A DNA stretch of 11,295 nucleotides. It comes from Planctomycetota bacterium (GTDB lineage Bacteria; Planctomycetota; PUPC01; JABMSA01; JAUWKK01). The notes beneath the pieces are model-generated. The model searched no databases, was not told the origin of the DNA, and worked only from the letters and a program-made list of their open reading frames with translations. The stretch is from assembly GCA_030614245.1 (NCBI GenBank), contig JAUWKK010000051.1, forward strand, positions 1-11,295, written 5' to 3'. Shown one piece after another: positions 1 to 6,571 of this stretch. A program made the position numbers and the translations under genes. Each line of letters starts with the position of its first letter. The stretch's first letter is position 1.

Positions 1-1
1 C

Positions 2-2563
2 CTATTGCGTGAGGTAAGCTGCGATTCCACGGCCACGAAGCTGCTCGCGCCGGATAGTCAAGTCCTCGGAGGCTTTCTCTACACGATAGGCATCACGTGC
101 CCAATCGGTCTTGAACTTACTGCCCGTATTGTGGATTAGCAGTCTATCCGGTGCGACGAGCGCGCAGGCCGCTCTGAAACCACCGGCCCTGCGAATGCCG
201 GGAACCCGCATTGCGCCCGCCCAGTTTGTGTCGTCTTCAGGGTCGAAACTGTCTGCGTCAATCACCGTGCGGCCGATACCTTCAGCCAGTGGTCGAGCCA
301 TCAGGCACCAAAGTCCCGCCCGGCGCAGGCCGATCAGATTGATCTTGCTGTACTTGCCGCCGGTGCACGTGCCGATGGCAGTGAGAATATCCTGAACCCG
401 CCAGGCCTGCTCGGTTCGGTTGTAGCACGTTCGATAATCGGGTCGTGTGCCACTTTCATACTTGTCGCCTCGTGGTATATCAGGCGCGAGAGTACGTTGA
501 AACGGGCTCTGGTATTCTCCGACCAGGAAGCAGTCAATTGCCAGAACATCGTGGCCATCCGCCAGCAGTTTCTTCACCAGTTCGACGGGCTCGCCGCTCA
601 ATTGGACGAGTCCCGCCTTACCTCTCGGATGGATGATTATATCGACAGTGCCCTTGTCTTTGGTGCCGGCAGGAGAGAAAAGGATGTATGGTATCTTCTC
701 GCGGTGGCTCGGTGACGAGGCCCTGAAGTACCTGTAATGCTCCCTGCACATAGTTCCTTTCGTGATGGTATATCCGCTGCCTTTAACGGTCGGCCCCACC
801 TTCGTCAGCTTCACATCTTCGGGCTTTGGCTGCCGAGCGTACACCGAGTGGTAAAAAGCCGAGCCAACCACCTCGCGGAACTTCTTGAGCGTTCTACTAT
901 CGTGAGGACGCAGTTTGTCGAGCAGTCGGCGATATTCGGTGATGAGACAGTCGCGAATCTGCCGAGAGTCGACCACCCCCTTCGGCCGGGGATTCTTTTC
1001 GGTAAAGACCAGCAGCTTCTCTTTCGCATCCGGCGTGCAGGGTTTATCGACCAACTTGTCCGGCTCTTCGGCGCCGAGCAGGTGTTCGCCGAAAAAGCGG
1101 TTCACGATATTGCGTGACATTGCGTTGTAGTTGTGGCCGCCACGGGCGGAGCTGTCCACGGCCACCTTATTTTCGGCGCCGAGTAACTTGTAGATATGGC
1201 GCAAGTAGGGATATTCGACGTGCGGCATTGACGGGAACCAGCCGTCCGCGGCGCAGGCCATAATCTGCGGGCGCGGCGCCACCAGTGCCATGATCTCGGG
1301 ATTATAGGTATCGACCTTCAGCCCCGGGGCGACACCACAGCCGCAGCCGTCCTCACAGCAAACGCCGCCCCAGGAAACCGGCGCACTCGCCGCAATACGA
1401 TCATCTACGGCTGCCAGGAATAACGTCTGTGTTCCACCGCCCGAAGCGCCGGTCATGCCGATTCGCTCGGGATTTACATCGGGCAGCGTTGAAATCCAGT
1501 CCACTATGCGGATGCTGTTCCATGTCTGCAACTGAGCCATGCTCAGGCCCCACGGGATATCGGTGAAACACATCGGCTTCTTGGCGGCGCCGGCGTTGTC
1601 ACTCGGAGCAATCCCCGAATGCGGAATCTGATCCATATCATTGACGCCGATATTGTCCCAGGTAAACGCAACGTATCCCTGGCGCGCGAAATTGATCATC
1701 TGCGCCGGGACGCTGCACCTCGCCTCGTGGATGAACCGACCTCCGCCCCAGTGGCCAATCCCGCGCAATACCGCCGGGCGCCTGCCCCGCCTGCCTACGG
1801 CATGGCCCTTCGCGCCGATGGGCCGATAAAGATTACCGCAAACAAAAAACCCCGGATAACTCTCGAGGTACACCTTGCTGACCGTGTAGTCCTCGTGCGT
1901 AATCGTGTCGAAAACTCGCGCATTGAGCGGCGTCTTTCTCGGCATCGGCAACAGGCCGAGACAGAACAGGACATGCTCCTTGAGGTCTTTGCTGTATCTC
2001 AGCCATCCTTCTCTGGTGCTTTCGGTGTGGAAGAGAGCGCTGAGTTCCTTGTCGCGTCTGGAACCCTTCACCTGGAGCGTGTACTTACGTCCCCATGCGT
2101 AATCTCTGGCGGCTTTCACAGACCTGCCGCTCAAACGGTAGTCGTCAATCGGTCCGGGTCTGTGCGGAAAGAGCTTGGCAGCTTCGAAATACCGAACGGG
2201 ATCGATCTTGCCTCGACCGAGCGCGACATACCCGATCCGCGCCGATTCATCGTTGATCTTGACGGCGACGGGGGTACCTGCTTCGAGCTCAACTGCGCCC
2301 AGTTTCACCCACGAAAAACCCGCGCCGGATTGTTGATTCGCACCGAGATTCTTGCCGCCGATGCTCAGGCGAATCGTCTTGCCACCTTCAGCCCAAGCCC
2401 ATATCTCGTACTTGCCGGACGCAGCAACACTAATCCCCTCCGCCAGGAGTTCGACAGCCCGGTAACAATTGAAACCCTGCGCGTCATCACCCTCTGCCTC
2501 AGCCTCGTTCGTCAGGCTGAAACACAGGGGCAAAACCAATGCCGTGATCGTTGCTCTATTCAT
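2..2563 (-). CDS. Exported acetyl-xylan-esterase-like alpha/beta hydrolase, two hydrolase-like domains
   Basis: 853 residues, complete, with its TAG stop two bases inside the window edge. A short signal peptide (about 1-24, AEA before the likely cleavage) indicates export. Residues 28-120 look like a small beta-sandwich, possibly a carbohydrate-binding module. Residues 200-500 form an alpha/beta hydrolase of the dienelactone hydrolase/acetyl xylan esterase type: GHWGGGRF at 270-277, nucleophile elbow GASGGG with Ser374, likely acid Asp440 after APRPQIM, and His477 in GGHN. Family members remove acyl groups from plant or algal polysaccharides; the actual substrate is not readable here. Residues 590-853 form a second hydrolase-like half with GLRRA where GxSxG is expected, so probably non-catalytic. 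An AGGA lies 11 nt before the ATG. It follows the ThuA gene by 131 bp and is probably co-transcribed. Oddities: a cysteine cluster (402, 403, 407, 409) and an apparent eight-residue insertion at 254-261 encoded by a palindromic repeat. Confidence 0.87.
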   Translation of the reverse strand: MNRATITALVLPLCFSLTNEAEAEGDDAQGFNCYRAVELLAEGISVAASGKYEIWAWAEGGKTIRLSIGGKNLGANQQSGAGFSWVKLGAVELEAGTPVAVKINDESARIGYVALGRGKIDPVRYFEAAKLFPHRPGPIDDYRLSGRSVKAARDYAWGRKYTLQVKGSRRDKELSALFHTESTREGWLRYSKDLKEHVLFCLGLLPMPRKTPLNARVFDTITHEDYTVSKVYLESYPGFFVCGNLYRPIGAKGHAVGRRGRRPAVLRGIGHWGGGRFIHEARCSVPAQMINFARQGYVAFTWDNIGVNDMDQIPHSGIAPSDNAGAAKKPMCFTDIPWGLSMAQLQTWNSIRIVDWISTLPDVNPERIGMTGASGGGTQTLFLAAVDDRIAASAPVSWGGVCCEDGCGCGVAPGLKVDTYNPEIMALVAPRPQIMACAADGWFPSMPHVEYPYLRHIYKLLGAENKVAVDSSARGGHNYNAMSRNIVNRFFGEHLLGAEEPDKLVDKPCTPDAKEKLLVFTEKNPRPKGVVDSRQIRDCLITEYRRLLDKLRPHDSRTLKKFREVVGSAFYHSVYARQPKPEDVKLTKVGPTVKGSGYTITKGTMCREHYRYFRASSPSHREKIPYILFSPAGTKDKGTVDIIIHPRGKAGLVQLSGEPVELVKKLLADGHDVLAIDCFLVGEYQSPFQRTLAPDIPRGDKYESGTRPDYRTCYNRTEQAWRVQDILTAIGTCTGGKYSKINLIGLRRAGLWCLMARPLAEGIGRTVIDADSFDPEDDTNWAGAMRVPGIRRAGGFRAACALVAPDRLLIHNTGSKFKTDWARDAYRVEKASEDLTIRREQLRGRGIAAYLTQ
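1781..1807. repeat. Palindromic module lying in frame inside the hydrolase gene
   Basis: Positions 1789-1807 read GCCTGCCTACGGCATGGCC. The intergenic module at 6345-6362 reads GCCTGCCTACAGCAGGCC, so the two differ by one substitution and one extra T. TACGGCATGGCC (1796-1807) also recurs exactly at 11012-11023 inside another repeat copy. In the hydrolase the segment is read on the minus strand as part of GHAVGRRGR (residues 253-261), between RPIGAK and RRPAVL. Remembered homologs go almost directly from the RPxGxKG segment to PAVL. The reading frame is open across the element. Exact insertion borders cannot be set without aligned homologs. Confidence 0.62.
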
Positions 2564-2694
2564 TCTTGCTTTCTTCCTATGGCAAAAAATGTTCCTCCGC
2601 TGGTCTCACTTCGCTAGCTCGCTGCTCGCGGCTATCCCAGCCGCTAATGGCTTGTCACTTCTGTCATTGTGGAGCAGGCGGTCTACTGTCGGTC
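2564..2694. other. Intergenic spacer between ThuA and hydrolase genes
   Basis: 131 bp between two same-strand genes. It contains a hairpin GCGGCT-ATCCC-AGCCGC at 2628-2644 (6-bp stem) and an exact 11-bp direct repeat GGTCTCACTTC at 2602-2612 and 2691-2701, the second copy overlapping the end of the ThuA gene. On the minus strand no T-run follows the hairpin, so it is not a convincing terminator; it could be an RNA-processing or stability structure. The Shine-Dalgarno-like AGGA for the hydrolase is at 2575-2578. No clear promoter was recognised, which fits read-through from the ThuA gene. Confidence 0.55.
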
Positions 2695-5600
2695 TCACTT
2701 CAGATTGTATATCTGGAGTTCCCGAATGGCAGGCGAGCTGGGGTAGTAGCCGGTGATCTTGAGTTCGAGCGTCTTGCATCGCGCCTTCGGGAACGTTACG
2801 AGCAGCTTGTTGTCCTTGTATGTGGCGTTCTTGACTGTCTTTACGACCTTATCGTCGCAGAGTATCTCGAAATCCTTCGGGGCGTAACTATGATGATTGT
2901 AGCCGAGAATGCTGACGGCTGAGACTTCCGCCGGTGCCTTGAGCTCGATCTTCAGGCGATAGAGCTTCTGGCCATCGACTTCGTCCCAGTAGGTGTTTGG
3001 ATTGCCGTCGATAGCGGCCTGATCGCCGCCGGCGCCGCCGTCCTTGTCGAGTCCGTCGGGGCTGGTGGCCGTGGCCCCTCGGGCGAGGTTGAGCGGCTTG
3101 GATATCTGCACGAGGATCGCCGAGGCTTTCTCTTTCACCGCGGGTGTCTTGCACGCCGCGAGGACTTCGTTCATTGCGGCTTTGGCTTCGGGCCTGTGCG
3201 AGGGCCAGATGGCCCCTGCGATCTGCACCGCCGCCAGGCCGGCCTCGTTCACCAGGGCCGGGTCCTTCAGGCAGGCCATTGCCTGCTGCATTGCCCCAAG
3301 CGAATGAACCTGGCCGAGCGCTCCGAGCAGCGCCTTCTTCTCGTCGGGGCGGCTCGCCAGTTTCAATGCCTCTGCGAAGAGCTTCGCCATCTGCTCGGGC
3401 GACTTGTCTTTCGCCTTGCCGGTGAGTGCCGCAAAGCCGCGAAGCGCCAGCACCTTCGGCTGCATCCCACGCTCCGAGCGAGCGATGGCCAGCAGGTCTT
3501 CGAGCGGCGATGCATCGGCCCATTCGGACAGCGCGCGGATGCCGGCAGTGCGGACCCCGGCATCGCCATCCTTAACAGCCGCGCGAACCGCCTGCAGGGC
3601 CTTCGGCCCGCCGAACTTGCCCAGCATTCGAATGAGTGAAGTGCGCACCGGGCCTTTCATGCGGGATATCTCAGCCACGATAGCGGAGACCGTCCGATCG
3701 ATGCTGCCGGTCCTGCGACCGATCGTCACAATGGTGTTCTCGATGTCACGCCGTTCGCTGGTGGATTCTGTCTCGCGCAGCATGCCGATCAGCGTGGGAG
3801 ATGCGGCTGCGTCGGCTAGTTTACTCAACGCTTTGAAGGCTTCCTTGCGGACCTGCCTGTCCTCGTCTCCAGCCGCCTTGAGGAGCGCCGGCACTGCACT
3901 GCGGCTGCCTCGCGCGTTCAGCGCCGCTATCAGTTCGCGGCGAACGGACGGCTGTGATTTCCGCATCTGCGCGACTATCGCGGCGTCGACGTCCTTCCCC
4001 TTCAGTGTGACGAGACCGGCACGAGCCATTTCCAGTTCGGCTCCGCTCGCCTTGCCGATGGCTTCGGCCAGGACGGGGACGGTCGACGCGTTGCCGAGCC
4101 GCCCGAGCGCGGCCAGTGCAGCGCGGCGGATGTTCGCATCAGCGCTGCGTGCAGCGGCGGTAATGGCGGGCAGCGCGGCCGAGTCGCCGCGATCTGCGAG
4201 CGCGTTGATGAGCTGTGCCTGTACCGAGGAAGGGAACTTCTTCAGGTTATCCGCCAGTATCTTCGTCAGAGACGTGTCGCCGGTCATCCTCGCGCAGCGT
4301 ATTGCTGCGACGTGCATTGCTCGGTCGCTGCCGGTCAGCGCCTCCAGGATCAGCTTTGCGGCATCATCCCTGCTGCCCGCGACGAGGCCCGGGAACGCGA
4401 CGGTTCGAATGTGTTTCGGCTTATCCGGGGCGGACATCTCGGTATACACCACCCTTGCACGGGATGTGTTTCCGGCTGCCAGCAGTTTGTCGGCGCACTT
4501 GAGCAGCGCGTCGGCACGCTTCTGCTGGAGCTTGGCGGGCAAACGCGCTCCGGCCGCGGAGAGAGCCTTGACAGCCGCCGTCCCGCCGATCTTGCCCAGG
4601 GCGTCCACGGCAGCGCCGGCGACGGCAATATCGCTGCTTGCGAGGTGTTTTGCGATGGCGGCGGCAGCCTTTGCGTCGCGGCGTTCGCCGAGAGAGTTGA
4701 TCAGGCCGACCAGTATCTGGCCGCTCGACTTGGCCATCGCAGCCCGCATGGCCACGAGAGATTGCTCGCCCGGCATTCGCGCGAGAGCCGCTCGCGCGGC
4801 AAGCGAGAGTTCCTTGTCGGCCAGCAGTGCCGCCAGGGTGGGGACTTGTTCGTCGGAACCTATCAGCGAGAGCTGCACGCAGAGGAACTTCTTGCATTCG
4901 AGTGTGGCATTGGATGAGAGCATCTTCGCCATCTTCGGTGCGAGCATCTTCCGTGTGGCCGGAACGATGGCTGCATAGCTGGTGAGCCGCTCGACGGCGA
5001 GAGTGGGCTTTCGGCTCTGGCCAAACTCATAACCGGCAATGGCCTTGAGCATCGCGTCTACATCGAACGTCGGCCTTGTCGCGGCGGGCCAGTTGGCCGG
5101 AATGGCAACGGTCACCTTGCCCGTGGCGGCCCATTCGGTGCCACGGAGCATGAGCGTCTTCCAGCCGACGTTCTGCATTGCCTTCACGTCGTGGCCGAGG
5201 ACGAGGTTGAATCCCCGGCCCTTCCCGAGTTGCGTGCATATAACCACCGGCTCGAGATCACCGCTGCCGCCCTTGTCCTTCGCGGAGAACGCGGTGCAGA
5301 TCGCGTGCGCCTTCGGGTGCCTCGGCATCCGATGCCACAGTTCGTCCGTGGTAAGGAAGTCCTGCATCCCGCGTGTGACCGGGTGGTTCTTATCGGCGAT
5401 AGTGACTTTGAATGCGTGATAGGCGCCATGCCCGGTGCCCTTGCCCCAGGTTGCGCCGCTGATCTGCTGAAACTCGGGCCACGTATGAAAACTCGCGCTT
5501 GCCGCGTGGAAGAGCGCGAAACCCTTGCCGCTGCGGACGAAGTCCAGGAAAGCCTTCTCGGTCTTCGGGCCCCACTGGCGCTCGTTCATCTGCGGGTAGC

Positions 5601-5865
5601 CGCCCCAGTTGCTGACGATCACATCGTACTTCGCAAAGGTCGCAGCGTCGCACTTCGATGGATCATTTGTAACATCAACGGCAAATCGTCCGCTGTCTTC
5701 TAATATCTTCTTGAGGGCGGGCGTCGTCGCCTTCCAGTTGTGATTGTTGCGCCCGCTGAAGATAAGCACTCGAAGCTGCGCGGCTTCCGCCGTGACGCCG
5801 AACGCCGAGGCGACCACCAGGGCCGATACAAACAATGCCATAATCAATCTTGGTCTTGTCGACAT
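2695..5865 (-). CDS. Exported ThuA-domain protein with HEAT repeats and a C-terminal discoidin domain
   Basis: 1056 residues. A clear signal peptide spans about 1-29 (LFVSALVVASAFGVTAEAA). Residues 31-250 form a ThuA domain, the glutamine-amidotransferase-like fold named after the trehalose utilisation protein: VLIFSGRNNHNWK at 33-45, VIVSNWGGY at 82-90, GFALFHAASASFHTWPEF at 115-132, and GHDV near 224. Residues about 310-920 are alanine-rich alpha-helical repeats of the HEAT/PBS-lyase type with recurring DxxxRxxAxxALxxLG units. Residues 923-1056 resemble an F5/8 type C (discoidin, CBM32-like) domain (NLARGATATS, IDGNPNTYWDE), likely binding carbohydrate. The exact reaction is unknown; related ThuA/HEAT proteins in planctomycetes are often annotated as putative dehydrogenase- or glycosidase-associated. 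AAAGGAG sits 9 nt before the ATG. It is first in a probable unit with the downstream hydrolase. The alternative view is a purely binding or scaffold protein rather than an enzyme. Confidence 0.88.
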   Translation of the reverse strand: MSTRPRLIMALFVSALVVASAFGVTAEAAQLRVLIFSGRNNHNWKATTPALKKILEDSGRFAVDVTNDPSKCDAATFAKYDVIVSNWGGYPQMNERQWGPKTEKAFLDFVRSGKGFALFHAASASFHTWPEFQQISGATWGKGTGHGAYHAFKVTIADKNHPVTRGMQDFLTTDELWHRMPRHPKAHAICTAFSAKDKGGSGDLEPVVICTQLGKGRGFNLVLGHDVKAMQNVGWKTLMLRGTEWAATGKVTVAIPANWPAATRPTFDVDAMLKAIAGYEFGQSRKPTLAVERLTSYAAIVPATRKMLAPKMAKMLSSNATLECKKFLCVQLSLIGSDEQVPTLAALLADKELSLAARAALARMPGEQSLVAMRAAMAKSSGQILVGLINSLGERRDAKAAAAIAKHLASSDIAVAGAAVDALGKIGGTAAVKALSAAGARLPAKLQQKRADALLKCADKLLAAGNTSRARVVYTEMSAPDKPKHIRTVAFPGLVAGSRDDAAKLILEALTGSDRAMHVAAIRCARMTGDTSLTKILADNLKKFPSSVQAQLINALADRGDSAALPAITAAARSADANIRRAALAALGRLGNASTVPVLAEAIGKASGAELEMARAGLVTLKGKDVDAAIVAQMRKSQPSVRRELIAALNARGSRSAVPALLKAAGDEDRQVRKEAFKALSKLADAAASPTLIGMLRETESTSERRDIENTIVTIGRRTGSIDRTVSAIVAEISRMKGPVRTSLIRMLGKFGGPKALQAVRAAVKDGDAGVRTAGIRALSEWADASPLEDLLAIARSERGMQPKVLALRGFAALTGKAKDKSPEQMAKLFAEALKLASRPDEKKALLGALGQVHSLGAMQQAMACLKDPALVNEAGLAAVQIAGAIWPSHRPEAKAAMNEVLAACKTPAVKEKASAILVQISKPLNLARGATATSPDGLDKDGGAGGDQAAIDGNPNTYWDEVDGQKLYRLKIELKAPAEVSAVSILGYNHHSYAPKDFEILCDDKVVKTVKNATYKDNKLLVTFPKARCKTLELKITGYYPSSPAIRELQIYNLK

Positions 5866-5874
5866 ACTACAGTT

Positions 5875-5892
5875 CTCCTTTCAAGCTCCTTT
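5875..5892 (-). promoter_or_regulatory. Tandem ribosome-binding sequences before the ThuA gene
   Basis: On the minus strand AAAGGAG occurs twice, 4 nt apart (complement of 5875-5881 and 5886-5892). The copy nearer the gene is 9 nt from the ATG at 5865 and is the functional candidate. The outer copy abuts the first base of the repeat block at 5894, so the block ends right at the untranslated leader of this gene. Confidence 0.6.
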
Positions 5893-5893
5893 G

Positions 5894-6015
5894 CTGGGGC
5901 TGAAGCCCCAGCCTATATGCCTCCCGGCTCTCAGCGGCTTCGCAGCGAACAGGCGACACCTGCTTTTCGTGGGGCAGGCTTTCCAGCCTGCCGATTCCCG
6001 GCATTCCTCCGCCCC
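5894..6015. repeat. Hairpin repeat block, copy 1 (uninterrupted form)
   Basis: Positions 5894-5988 are identical over 95 nt to 6048-6142, and 5989-6015 over 27 nt to 6162-6188. The block contains hairpin CTGGGGC-TGAA-GCCCCAG at 5894-5911 and a perfect 8-bp palindrome GGCAGGCT-TTCC-AGCCTGCC at 5973-5992. It is followed by another hairpin, CCGCCC-CTTCA-GGGCGG, at about 6010-6026. This copy lacks the 19-nt segment found in copy 2. There is no coding potential beyond spurious open frames. Confidence 0.9.
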
Positions 6016-6047
6016 TTCAGGGCGGCTAGTTTTGTTTCGCTCGCCAA

Positions 6048-6188
6048 CTGGGGCTGAAGCCCCAGCCTATATGCCTCCCGGCTCTCAGCGGCTTCGCAGC
6101 GAACAGGCGACACCTGCTTTTCGTGGGGCAGGCTTTCCAGCCATCCGTAGGCGGGCAGGCCTGCCGATTCCCGGCATTCCTCCGCCCC
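6048..6188. repeat. Hairpin repeat block, copy 2, with a 19-nt nested insertion
   Basis: Direct repeat of copy 1, offset 154 bp. The first 95 nt are identical. A 19-nt segment ATCCGTAGGCGGGCAGGCC (6143-6161) then interrupts the right arm of the AGCC/TGCC palindrome, and the last 27 nt are again identical. The lack of divergence outside the insertion implies a recent duplication or gene conversion. Confidence 0.9.
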
Positions 6189-6376
6189 ATCGGGGCTATG
6201 GAATCTCAATGCACCCAACCGGGGGCTCGGAAGCCTCACCCCCGGCTACAACCCTCCGCCCCGTCGGGGCGGTGGACATCTCGCGCTTGGTAGCCCACAG
6301 GCCGCTAGATACATTCTTGCCGTGGGCTTTCCTACTCCGCCCCTGCCTGCCTACAGCAGGCCTGACGGGGCTGCGA
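6189..6376. repeat. Mosaic of further GC-rich hairpin modules
   Basis: A run of hairpins with no gene: CCGGGGG/CCCCCGG arms at 6219-6225 and 6239-6245; CCGCCCC-GTC-GGGGCGG at 6256-6272; AGCCCAC/GTGGGCT arms at 6292-6298 and 6322-6328; and CTCCGCCCC ... TGACGGGGC at 6335-6371. The phrase CTCCGCCCC-N-GGGG recurs near 6008, 6180, 6254 and 6335. Such modules are common as dispersed intergenic repeats in large planctomycete-like genomes (recall, not checked). Confidence 0.75.
6344..6362. repeat. 19-nt palindromic module nested in a GCCCC/GGGGC hairpin
   Basis: TGCCTGCCTACAGCAGGCC splits what would otherwise be CTCCGCCCC-TGACGGGGC. It has its own stem GCCTGC-CTACA-GCAGGC (6345-6361). It is the same length as the insertion in repeat copy 2, shares the core GTAGGCRGGC on the opposite strand, and ends in GGCC before TG like the other copies. 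It is the closest relative of the segment inside the hydrolase gene. Confidence 0.7.
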
Positions 6377-6382
6377 TAACAG

Positions 6383-6411
6383 ATGCATTATGCGGTTAGG
6401 CCGGAATGCAT
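6383..6411. repeat. Inverted repeat ATGCATT-15-AATGCAT
   Basis: Perfect 7-bp arms at 6383-6389 and 6405-6411, about 70-98 bp upstream of the epimerase -35 box. It could be a regulator site, but the spacing from the promoter is long and no regulator gene is in the window. Chance occurrence is possible. Confidence 0.3.
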
Positions 6412-6480
6412 GCAACTCTTTTTTCACGAGGCATCATACGGTTGATTTCGTCGCTCCCGTGGATATCGCACCAAGAAGGC

Positions 6481-6508
6481 TTGACGCGCGTAGCTGGCGC
6501 ATTACAAT
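6481..6508 (+). promoter_or_regulatory. Sigma-70-like promoter for the epimerase gene
   Basis: TTGACG (6481-6486), a 16-nt spacer, then TACAAT (6503-6508): five of six matches to consensus in both boxes. Predicted transcription start is near 6515, giving a leader of about 57 nt that holds AGGAG at 6559-6563, 8 nt before the ATG at 6572. It lies just outside the repeat mosaic. Confidence 0.6.
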
Positions 6509-6571
6509 GGCATCCGGCTCAGGGAAGTGTCCGCGTGTAATACTCTGTAACGGTTTTCAGGAGAAGCAGCG

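Noticed and set aside
1619..2617. Plus-strand open frame of 332 codons opposite the esterase
   Set aside because: No domain resemblance, no good ribosome-binding site, and antisense to clear hydrolase coding sequence.
3404..4978. Plus-strand open frame of 524 codons opposite the ThuA gene
   Set aside because: Low-complexity Ala/Ser/Arg-rich product with no recognisable domain, lying antisense to a well-supported HEAT-repeat gene. GC-rich, Ala-rich coding often leaves such frames open.
5894..6376. CRISPR array or insertion sequence
   Set aside because: Only two close copies, no regular spacers, no cas genes, no transposase and no terminal inverted repeats with target duplication. The block is a mosaic of hairpin repeats.
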